From Candidatus Chloroheliales bacterium (GTDB taxonomy: Bacteria > Chloroflexota > Chloroflexia > QHBQ01): a stretch of DNA of 16,922 nucleotides. Below the pieces are notes generated by a model. That model saw nothing but the letters and a program-made list of their open reading frames with translations, searched no databases and was not told the DNA's origin. The stretch covers positions 1 to 16,922 of the forward strand of contig QHBQ01000010.1 of the NCBI GenBank assembly GCA_003243865.1, given 5' to 3'. Position numbers and translations under genes: made by a program. Below are positions 7,685-14,622 of this stretch, one piece after another; position 1 is the stretch's first letter, and each line of letters begins with the position of its first letter.

Positions 7685-8905
7685 ATGCTAAGAAAGGTAG
7701 TCGCTACAGGCTTGGCAGCTATACTAATCATCTCGCTCTGCGCTGCCTGTGACCTGCGCTCAGGAGCAAGCCAAACAGCCGGGACCCGTCTCCTAACTCA
7801 AACTCCGTGTGACAAGTGGCAAGCCATAGATATATCAAATGGAGGAGGAGAAACTGGGGTTCTTACCTCATTGGCATTCGTACAAAGCTCGGATATATGG
7901 GTATCGGGTAGCCTATCCACCACTGACCGTAAGCAGGCTGTATTCCACCATTGGAATGGAACAGCTTGGCAGGTTGTGTCTAGTCCTAACGGTGACGGAT
8001 ATACCAACATTAGTGCTATGTCTGCTGTTAATCATGATGATGTATGGGCCGTTGGCACTGTTGATCAAGGCCTGAGCGCTCAAACATTCATCGTACACTG
8101 GGATGGAAGAAGTTGGCATCAAGTACCAAGCCCTAATCCTGGCACAACAGAAAGTCGCCTTAGCAGTGTTACAATGAATGCTTCTAATGATGGATGGGCA
8201 GTAGGGTACTACAAAGAGGGGGGGGAGCAATACAAACCCCTGATCATACATTGGAACGGTAGGAGTTGGAGCCAGGTACCCGCTCCTCAGATAGCTAGCA
8301 GCAAGGCGTTGCTTCTAGGTGTCACCTCGCTTGCCTCCAACAACGCATGGGCAGTGGGAAAATACGAAGGCGACGGCGATCTCTATATAGACAACCCTTT
8401 GTTGCTGCACTGGAACGGTCAAGCTTGGCAGCGTGTTTCCATAACCAATGCAGTCAAGGGCGTTGCTCTCTACGCAATTACATCTGCATCTTCTACCGAT
8501 CTGTGGGCGGTAGGTGAATACTATAGCAACCCGCCACTAGGCGCAATAATGCATTGGGATGGCAAGAGTTGGAACACCATATATGGGACTAGTGCAGCAG
8601 ATGGAGGACTGTATGGTGTGACTGCTATATCCAAGAGCAATGTATGGACAGTAGGGTATCGCCGAGAAGGATCAGATCAAAAACCAACGGTTAGGCATTG
8701 GAATGGCAGTAGCTGGTCTGATGTATCAAGTCCTACCCCGCTGGCAGAAAACGGCTTTAACGGGGTAGTCAAAGACTCTGATGGTGGAGTATGGGCGGTA
8801 GGTCAAAGTTTTAAGAGCATAGATGATCCTGAATATGGATTGATCGCCCACTTCACCGGAACACCCTGCCATACGCCAACCAGCACGCCTGTCAGCGCAC
8901 CTTAA
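7685..8905 (+). CDS. Seven-bladed WAVG-type beta-propeller lipoprotein (candidate immunity protein)
   Basis: A 406-residue protein with a lipoprotein-like signal: hydrophobic residues 7-18, then CAAC with the likely lipidated Cys at 22 (the -3 Cys is not canonical). AAAGG at 7671-7675 gives a reasonable ribosome site. Seven repeats of the form 'D.WAVG ... HW[ND]G..W..V' follow: DIWVSG, DVWAVG, DGWAVG, NAWAVG, DLWAVG, NVWTVG and GVWAVG. The last blade lacks its outer-strand Trp (HFTGTPC). The N-terminal stretch TPCDKWQAIDISNG matches that missing strand, so the ring probably closes with the N-terminus completing blade 7; a Cys lies at each end of the closure. It follows rhs tip 1 by 97 bases. 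Its last residues (TPTSTPVSAP) are followed in frame, after TAA, by rhs copy 2. Immunity is inference; these propellers also occur in other contexts, and ligand binding is equally possible. Confidence 0.8.
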   Translation: MLRKVVATGLAAILIISLCAACDLRSGASQTAGTRLLTQTPCDKWQAIDISNGGGETGVLTSLAFVQSSDIWVSGSLSTTDRKQAVFHHWNGTAWQVVSSPNGDGYTNISAMSAVNHDDVWAVGTVDQGLSAQTFIVHWDGRSWHQVPSPNPGTTESRLSSVTMNASNDGWAVGYYKEGGEQYKPLIIHWNGRSWSQVPAPQIASSKALLLGVTSLASNNAWAVGKYEGDGDLYIDNPLLLHWNGQAWQRVSITNAVKGVALYAITSASSTDLWAVGEYYSNPPLGAIMHWDGKSWNTIYGTSAADGGLYGVTAISKSNVWTVGYRREGSDQKPTVRHWNGSSWSDVSSPTPLAENGFNGVVKDSDGGVWAVGQSFKSIDDPEYGLIAHFTGTPCHTPTSTPVSAP

Positions 8906-8908
8906 CAA

Positions 8909-8925
8909 CCTACCAGTCCGGTAGG
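8909..8925 (+). repeat. Perfect 6-bp hairpin at the junction before rhs copy 2
   Basis: CCTACC (8909-8914), AGTCC loop, GGTAGG (8920-8925). It sits between the TAA of the lipoprotein gene (8903-8905) and the first base of similarity to the RHS core (about 8929). There is no T tract after it, so it is a poor terminator; it may be a junction scar or an RNA structure. Confidence 0.5.
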
Positions 8926-8928
8926 CAT

Positions 8929-10039
8929 CGCCAACGCTGCCTGGCAATACGACGCCCGCGGGCGCACCAGCCAGGCCCTCTATCAGGTAATCAGCGGTGG
9001 TTTGTACTATAGCTACCAATATGCCTACGACAGCGCCGACCGGCTGACTACCCTCACCTACCCCAGCGGCGAGGCGCTCAGCTACGCCTACGATGCCGCC
9101 TGGCGGCAAACTAGTGTGTGCAGCAACCTCTATGATTGCTACGCCACCTCCGCCAGCTACACCGCGCTCAACCAACCCAGCAGCATCACTCTCGGCAGCA
9201 GCGCGCAGCAGAGCTACGGCTACCAAAGCCCGATGGCCCGCCTGGGCCGCTTGCAGGTGACAGCGGGGGGTAACAGCCTGTTCGACCGCAGCTATGGCTA
9301 TGACAACGTCGGCAACGTGCAGACTATCATCAACAACCTGAACGCCGAGCAGCAAACCTACGGCTACGACCCGCTCGACCGCCTGACCAACTGGGACACC
9401 TCGACCAGCGTGCATGAGCAATACGTCTACGACGCCATCGGCAACTTGACAAGCAAGGCGGGCACCGCTTATATTTACGGTGCCACCAACAACGGCCCGC
9501 ACCAGGCCAAGACGGTAGGCGGCCAAACCTACAGCTACGACAACAACGGCAACCTGCAAAGTGGCAGCGGGCGCAACTACACCTGGAACGCTGAGAACCA
9601 GCCCAGCATCATCAGCTACAACGTGGGGACGAACAACGAGAGCTACACCTACGATGCCGATGGCGAACGGGTAAGCCGCAGCGCGGGGGGTGGACTGGCA
9701 CAGACCATCACCTACTACATCGGCGGCCTGTACGAGTTCGACAATGCAGGCAACACCCGCTTGCTATACCACTTCGGCGGTCAGGTGGTGGCGGAGCGGG
9801 TCTCGGGCAACGCTACTGGGGGTCAGCTATACTACCTGCATGGCGACCACCTCGGCTCGGTCAGCCTGATGACTGGCGCGACCGGCAACCTCATCAGCAG
9901 CCAGGAGTTCAAGCCCTGGGGGGAGGTGCGCTCTGGCGGCGTGGGCCAGACCACGCTCAACTACACCGGCCAGCGCAAGGATGATACCGGGCTGCTGTAT
10001 TACCATGCCAGGTATTATGACCCGGTGCTGGCGCGGTTT
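8929..10039 (+). repeat. RHS core repeat, copy 2 (5'-truncated)
   Basis: Colinear with 5628-6738 at an offset of 3301 bases without net indels. Similarity starts abruptly at CGCCAACGCTGCC and ends after the DPVLARF codons at 10019-10039. Confidence 0.9.
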
Positions 10040-10903
10040 ATCTCACCGGATGTTGTCGTTCCCAATGGGACAACCGTCTTGATTGTGGACTACCATGAGC
10101 CGGGGCTTACTAGAAACCTCAATGGTCGGAATCAGGCAATGCAAAGCTATGGCTTTCCCTTCCAGTCAGATAAATCAGGTGACCCATCGGGGCCGTTGAA
10201 CTCGCAGAATTTTGACCGCTACAGCTATGTGTCAGACAATCCCCTCGTGCATACAGACCCAACTGGTCATACTCAGCTTCACGGCGGCAGAGTTATCAAT
10301 CATAGTCATCGTCGCGTCTGGATATATGGTAGCATACCATTTGCTGAATTTCAGAAGAGGCATGCCTACGATTGCATCTCCATTAGCTACTGTGCAGCAA
10401 TCTATGACAGCCCTGATGCACAAAAAGGCATATGGACTCTGCATGAAGGGTCTGACGAGGGCCAGCCCGGTCAATACTTCGTTCAAGGTTGGTTCCCGCT
10501 CGACCCTACTCAAGACTCATTGACCGATCTCGGTATGATTGATGCTGATATGATTATGGCCGATGATGGAGACCGCCTTGCTGACTGCACAGGCCAATGT
10601 TTCGGTGACGAATATGCTTATACTAACAAGCAAGCCGACTTCAAGCTTAGGAACTGGGAAACTGCGGTGATAACAGATGGACCTGGCACAATAGATGGGC
10701 ATCCCTATGCAGCAATGGATGTACAGTGGACGCCAAACGACAACCGAGAGCCCGAGAGTACGTTTGGGAATGCGGTGTTTTCCCCGCGCGGTTGGTATCA
10801 ATGTGATCCTAACTCCTCATGCTGGAAGCAGCCTTATGGCCTTGATAACGGTATGGAGAGCCTACCTTCTAGAGATCCATACAAACTACCATACAATCCG
10901 TAG
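9002..10903 (+). CDS. Orphan RHS core fragment plus family-A tip (copy 2)
   Basis: A 633-residue reading if begun at TTG 9002; core similarity actually extends upstream in the same frame to about 8929, and the frame is open back to TAA 8905. There is no good ATG and only a weak GGTGG before the TTG, so independent translation is doubtful. It lacks signal peptide, ZU5-like and SpvB-like parts, so as it stands it cannot be a full RHS toxin. The core ends at DPVLARF (residues 340-346), followed by the linker with DYHEPG and GFPFQS, then P-x4-DPTGH (419-423) and a 210-residue tip. The tip is related to those of copies 1 and 4 (GGRV.N.S..R, YGSIP..EFQ..H, GQ..V.GWF.L.P, GM.DAD, PRGW..C.P). I read it as a silent cassette that can be recombined onto the full-length gene, or as product of readthrough from the preceding lipoprotein. 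Confidence 0.75.
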   Translation: MYYSYQYAYDSADRLTTLTYPSGEALSYAYDAAWRQTSVCSNLYDCYATSASYTALNQPSSITLGSSAQQSYGYQSPMARLGRLQVTAGGNSLFDRSYGYDNVGNVQTIINNLNAEQQTYGYDPLDRLTNWDTSTSVHEQYVYDAIGNLTSKAGTAYIYGATNNGPHQAKTVGGQTYSYDNNGNLQSGSGRNYTWNAENQPSIISYNVGTNNESYTYDADGERVSRSAGGGLAQTITYYIGGLYEFDNAGNTRLLYHFGGQVVAERVSGNATGGQLYYLHGDHLGSVSLMTGATGNLISSQEFKPWGEVRSGGVGQTTLNYTGQRKDDTGLLYYHARYYDPVLARFISPDVVVPNGTTVLIVDYHEPGLTRNLNGRNQAMQSYGFPFQSDKSGDPSGPLNSQNFDRYSYVSDNPLVHTDPTGHTQLHGGRVINHSHRRVWIYGSIPFAEFQKRHAYDCISISYCAAIYDSPDAQKGIWTLHEGSDEGQPGQYFVQGWFPLDPTQDSLTDLGMIDADMIMADDGDRLADCTGQCFGDEYAYTNKQADFKLRNWETAVITDGPGTIDGHPYAAMDVQWTPNDNREPESTFGNAVFSPRGWYQCDPNSSCWKQPYGLDNGMESLPSRDPYKLPYNP

Positions 10904-10952
10904 TGCGACTGAGGGGAGGGAACCGACCAACTCTATCTCTCCTTCTCGGAGA

Positions 10953-10961
10953 TGCTATAAT
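10953..10961 (+). promoter_or_regulatory. Candidate extended -10 promoter for the small membrane protein gene
   Basis: TGCTATAAT at 10953-10961 is a perfect extended -10 (TGnTATAAT). No good -35 lies 17 bases upstream, but extended -10 promoters can do without. A start near 10968 would leave a leader of about 44 bases before ATG 11012. This would let the small gene be expressed independently of the RHS genes, as immunity genes often need. Confidence 0.4.
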
Positions 10962-11011
10962 TATGTTAATGCAGCGACCAACAGTTAAATAGTAAGGGGT
11001 GTATCAATCTA

Positions 11012-11479
11012 ATGACCGAGTCGAAGCTGAAACAAAGAAATGATTCCACAACGCATACGTACCTGCAAGAAGGGGGTGCGAGTGTTCCAATTGCCGACTA
11101 CATAGGGCCGCTACTAAATAGCACTTCATCAGAGTCAGAGAAGCCAGTGCAGCCGCTTGAGCGTACAGCTTATGTACCAAAGCGTTGGAGGAGTATATTG
11201 ATGCCTCTATACGCAATAATGAGTCTAATACCAGGTCCACTTTTTATATGCTGCCTAATCTTTAATTTCTCTATTCCTTTCTCTTGCCTCATGTTTTTCC
11301 TTCTAATTCTTGCTTTTATCATCAATATTATAGCTCTTAGATATTATCGCCGAACTGCTTATAGCAAAATATTCCTCTCCATCAGCATCGTCGGACTTAC
11401 ACTTAACATCGCATCTATAGCTTTTCTACTATGGGAAATGAACATCTCGTTGAATGCATGCGGTGAGCATGGTTGCTAA
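11012..11479 (+). CDS. Three-TM small membrane protein (candidate immunity protein for tip 2)
   Basis: A 155-residue protein I do not recognise. Residues 1-59 are hydrophilic and rich in Ser, Thr, Glu and Lys. Three strongly hydrophobic segments follow, at about 61-81, 86-109 and 119-141, then a short tail with two Cys (NACGEHGC). AAGGGG near 10993-10998 could be its ribosome site, 13 bases before ATG. The TM-coding part is strikingly AT-rich: I count 39 G/C in 11221-11340, about 33 percent, against about 55-62 percent in sampled core lines, which points to a different origin. It lies directly behind rhs tip 2 and before rhs copy 3, the place where an immunity gene is expected in polymorphic toxin loci. 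Function as immunity protein is inference from position and size. Confidence 0.75.
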   Translation: MTESKLKQRNDSTTHTYLQEGGASVPIADYIGPLLNSTSSESEKPVQPLERTAYVPKRWRSILMPLYAIMSLIPGPLFICCLIFNFSIPFSCLMFFLLILAFIINIIALRYYRRTAYSKIFLSISIVGLTLNIASIAFLLWEMNISLNACGEHGC

Positions 11480-11520
11480 CCTTCTAAGCCATGAACCAAA
11501 TATAACCTGGGCCATCTGAA

Positions 11521-11528
11521 AGGCGGTG
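11521..11528 (+). promoter_or_regulatory. Shine-Dalgarno-like AGGCGGTG deciding the start of rhs copy 3
   Basis: AGGCGGTG (one mismatch to AGGAGGTG) ends six bases before ATG 11535. This favours ATG 11535 over the in-frame GTG at 11526, which lies inside the site itself. Confidence 0.5.
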
Positions 11529-13322
11529 CAGACAATGCCGCAATTCAGTAACTACACGGCTGCTACCTACGACAGCGCCGACCGACTGACCACCATCACC
11601 TACCCCACGGGAGAGGCGCTCACCTACGCCTACGATGCGGGCTGGCGGCAAACCAGCGTGTGCAGCAACCTGTATGCCTGCTACGCCACCGCCGCCAGCT
11701 ACACCGCGCTCGACCAGCCCAGCAGCATTACCCTCGGCAGCGGCGTGCAGCAGAGCTACACCTACCAAAGCCCGATGGCCCGCCTGGGCCGCTTGCAGGT
11801 CACATCCGCAGGCAACAGCCTGTTCGACCGCAGCTATGGCTATGACAACGTGGGCAACGTGCAGACCATCGTCAACAACCTCAACGCCGAGCAGCAAACC
11901 TATGGCTACGATCCGCTCGACCGCCTCACCAACTGGGACATCGGGAACAGCGTGCATGAGCAATATGTCTATGACACCATCGGCAACTTGACAAGCAAGG
12001 CGGGGGTGGCTTATATTTACGGTGCAACCAACAACGGCCCGCACCAGGCCAAGACCGTGGGCGGACAAACCTACAGCTACGACAACAACGGCAACCTGAC
12101 CAGCGGCGGCGGACGCAACTACACCTGGAATGCGGAGAACCAGCCGAGCAGCATCAGCTACAACGCGGGGTCGAACAACGAGAGCTACGTCTACGATGCC
12201 GATGGCGAACGGGTGAGCAACAGCGTGGGGGTGGGGCTGGGGCAGACCACCACCTACTATATCGGCGGCCTGTACGAGTTCGACAGCGTAGGCAACACCC
12301 GCTTGCTGTACCAGTTCGGTGGGCAGACGGTGGCGCAGCGTACCATCAAGCCTAGCGGGGCTAACAACCTCTACTACTTGCATGGCGACCAACTCGGCAG
12401 CGTTAGCCTGATGACTGGCGCGACCGGCAACGTCATCAGTAGCCAGGAGTTCAAGCCCTGGGGCGAGGTGCGCTCTGGCGGCGTGAGCCAAACCACGCTC
12501 AACTACACCGGCCAGCGCAAGGATGATACCGGGCTGCTGTATTACCATGCCAGGTATTATGACCCGGTGCTGGCAAGGTTTGTTTCGGGTGATAGCATTA
12601 TGCCAAAACTAAAAAATCCGCAGAACCTTAATCGCTATAGCTATGTTGATAATGCACCCCTCAATCACACCGACCCCACTGGCCATTGTCGTACCTATGA
12701 CGGGGATAGTCGCCCTAATGGTGACCCGGAGTGTGAGTTCACCTCTCAGGGAGTAGACTACGCTACGTCCGATGAGATGAAAGCGAGAGACACTCTTACG
12801 GACGATGATCTGAGAGGGGCATATGATGATGCTCATCTCATCGCTAACCTGGACAGCAATCTCAAACTTGCTGTAGACAAGGACGGAAAATACCCTGCCA
12901 GATTTGTGAAGGTAGATAAGGCGCTGACTGAAATGGAAAATCGGTTGCTCTACCTTCTAGGCTCTGGAGCTGGGGGCAGCAAGGTCAACGAGACGATAAA
13001 ACAGTTGGAGCATGATCTAGGCTACGCTGCTTATGTTCTTGCTTATAGTGGGCAGGTGCCAAAAACCGAAGAAGCTATATTTAAGGCTTACAATGACCTC
13101 GTCGTACCCGCGTTGCAGCTTCCTGGATCAGTCGGGGGAATCGAGGGGGGTTGGACGAAAGACGGGGGTTACAATCCCAACAGCCGTCTCCTCAGAAGCT
13201 TGCACCTTCATCTAGAATCCGATTGGCTCTCGAAAATAATGACAGCATTGCAGCAAGGCTGGACTCGCACTCTAAATGGTAAGCGCGATTGCGATGTCAT
13301 GAGCGCATGCCGTTTACTGTAA
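11526..13322 (+). CDS. Orphan RHS core fragment with unrelated helical tip (copy 3)
   Basis: Up to 598 residues from GTG 11526; ATG 11535 is the better start because AGGCGGTG precedes it. Core similarity begins at about 11566 and runs to DPVLARF (residues 346-352 in GTG numbering). No signal peptide is present. The linker to the cleavage-type motif is short and ordinary (PQNLNRYSYVDNAPLNHTDPTGH spans residues 364-387), without the 45-residue insert of copies 1, 2 and 4. The 211-residue tip is unlike the other three: charged and probably mostly helical, with EMENRLLYLLGSG, KVNETIKQLEHDLGYAAYVL and SRLLRSLHLHLESDWLSKI. No catalytic motif is obvious and I cannot name its family. The PD40-type lipoprotein gene starts 49 bases after the stop and is its candidate immunity partner. 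Unlike copy 2, this one may be translated on its own. Confidence 0.8.
   Translation: MQTMPQFSNYTAATYDSADRLTTITYPTGEALTYAYDAGWRQTSVCSNLYACYATAASYTALDQPSSITLGSGVQQSYTYQSPMARLGRLQVTSAGNSLFDRSYGYDNVGNVQTIVNNLNAEQQTYGYDPLDRLTNWDIGNSVHEQYVYDTIGNLTSKAGVAYIYGATNNGPHQAKTVGGQTYSYDNNGNLTSGGGRNYTWNAENQPSSISYNAGSNNESYVYDADGERVSNSVGVGLGQTTTYYIGGLYEFDSVGNTRLLYQFGGQTVAQRTIKPSGANNLYYLHGDQLGSVSLMTGATGNVISSQEFKPWGEVRSGGVSQTTLNYTGQRKDDTGLLYYHARYYDPVLARFVSGDSIMPKLKNPQNLNRYSYVDNAPLNHTDPTGHCRTYDGDSRPNGDPECEFTSQGVDYATSDEMKARDTLTDDDLRGAYDDAHLIANLDSNLKLAVDKDGKYPARFVKVDKALTEMENRLLYLLGSGAGGSKVNETIKQLEHDLGYAAYVLAYSGQVPKTEEAIFKAYNDLVVPALQLPGSVGGIEGGWTKDGGYNPNSRLLRSLHLHLESDWLSKIMTALQQGWTRTLNGKRDCDVMSACRLL
11566..12581 (+). 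repeat. RHS core repeat, copy 3 (5'-truncated)
   Basis: Colinear with the full-length gene at an offset of 5843 bases. Similarity starts at CCTACGACAGCGCCGACC and ends after the DPVLARF codons at 12561-12581. Confidence 0.9.
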
Positions 13323-13360
13323 GGCGAGGTAAGCTATAGAGCCTAGTGATTAGGTAAGAG

Positions 13361-13367
13361 GGAGGTG
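13361..13367 (+). promoter_or_regulatory. Strong Shine-Dalgarno GGAGGTG for the PD40 lipoprotein
   Basis: GGAGGTG sits four bases before ATG 13372, the strongest ribosome site in the window. It fixes that start and suggests high translation of this gene compared with the RHS fragments. Confidence 0.65.
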
Positions 13368-13371
13368 GATT

Positions 13372-14622
13372 ATGCGAGTGAATTCTTGTGGCCAATTGAG
13401 CTTGCTGGTTGTACTGCTCATCGCGGTGGCTACGGCTGGTATGCTGGCCGGGTGCAATCAAGCTGCTGGCCTCACCCTTGCGCACGATGCAACAGGGGAG
13501 GCGGTTAGCTATACCTCAAACTATATTAATAAAGATGGGCATCTAGTCGAGGCTGATTTTGCAGTTAGCGCGGTGGATGCCCAAGGTGACAGCAAGGCAA
13601 TTGTCACGCTCAAACAGCATAATCCCAGCAATATAGCGCCGACGATCAGCTTCCACATATTTGGTTATGGCCGGGGAAAGCTTGCTCGCTTCATCCCCGC
13701 CGCACCAGAAACCGGACCGCGCCAAGGACTCCCGTTGGGCAGTCCTAGCCAAATTCAGGTTGTTGACCTGAATACAGGTGAGGTTAGCTTGTACCAAGCT
13801 CCGCCTGAAATTGATACTGGTATGTACTATGAGCTTAGTCTGATGCCTTTCTCGCCTGATGGCACCAAGCTGATCGTCCCCGATGAGAATAATGGTAGGT
13901 ACTACGTGCTGAACTTGGATACGGGACAGAGTACCTTGATCCCTAACCTTAAGGGCTTTGATATATATGATATAATTGGCTGGTCTGCGGCTGATGGTCT
14001 AATCTATGCTCACACCTTGGGGCTAGCGATCGGAAAGCAGCCAGTGGAGCGATTTAGCCTACAAGGGCAGGTTGAGGAGCTTAGTTTGCCAGGCAGCGAC
14101 AGCAATAATATCTACAACGGAACCCTCTCTCCGGATGGCAAGGAGCTTTACTACGAAACCATCACTTCAACTCAGCCGCCACCAACGGCACAAACTAAAT
14201 ACTCCCGCGTTATGATGAATGTGATTAAACGCTACGATATTGCCACTGGCAGCAGCACGGTAGTCGCTCGCGCGACGGCTGGCAATTACTTCGGCGTCAA
14301 GGCTGGCAGCTTTGCGCTCTCCTCAGATGGTCGCGAGCTTGCCTATATTGAATCCAAACCTACTACTGCTGGCAGTTCCCAAAAGGGGGATAATACCATC
14401 TGGCGCATAGACTTGACCAGTAACAGCCAACCAGCCAAAGTTATTGGCGGTCTGAACAGTCTTTTTCGCCTGCTCTGGTGCGGTAATAACCTTTACTATT
14501 ACTATTATGATAGTCTTTTCTACGACCCTAGCGAAAATGGCGGCCATAACTGGTATGGCCTACCTGCTACTGGTGGCAAACCCATGAATCTGGAGGGTGA
14601 AATTCTGGGCTGCACACCGTAA
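13372..14622 (+). CDS. PD40/TolB-like beta-propeller lipoprotein (candidate immunity protein for tip 3)
   Basis: A 416-residue protein with a textbook lipoprotein signal: hydrophobic residues 9-26 and lipobox L-A-G-C with Cys 28. The rest is probably exposed outside the membrane. WD40-like PD40 repeats are visible: FSPDGTKLIVPDENNGRYYV followed by LNLDTGQ (about 160-190), LSPDGKELYYE (about 251-261), and LSSDGRELAYIE with IWRIDLTS (about 318-350). These are the usual marks of TolB-type propellers, here for binding rather than catalysis. It lies directly behind rhs tip 3. Its 3' end overlaps by 26 bases the earliest possible start (GTG 14597) of rhs copy 4. The propeller class differs from the WAVG proteins that follow tips 1 and 4, in line with the unrelated tip 3. 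Immunity role is inference. Confidence 0.8.
   Translation: MRVNSCGQLSLLVVLLIAVATAGMLAGCNQAAGLTLAHDATGEAVSYTSNYINKDGHLVEADFAVSAVDAQGDSKAIVTLKQHNPSNIAPTISFHIFGYGRGKLARFIPAAPETGPRQGLPLGSPSQIQVVDLNTGEVSLYQAPPEIDTGMYYELSLMPFSPDGTKLIVPDENNGRYYVLNLDTGQSTLIPNLKGFDIYDIIGWSAADGLIYAHTLGLAIGKQPVERFSLQGQVEELSLPGSDSNNIYNGTLSPDGKELYYETITSTQPPPTAQTKYSRVMMNVIKRYDIATGSSTVVARATAGNYFGVKAGSFALSSDGRELAYIESKPTTAGSSQKGDNTIWRIDLTSNSQPAKVIGGLNSLFRLLWCGNNLYYYYYDSLFYDPSENGGHNWYGLPATGGKPMNLEGEILGCTP

Noticed and set aside
10916..10955. Possible terminator after rhs copy 2 (TCTCC-TTCTC-GGAGA)
   Set aside because: The stem is only 5 bp and no T tract follows; the sequence runs directly into the candidate -10 element instead.
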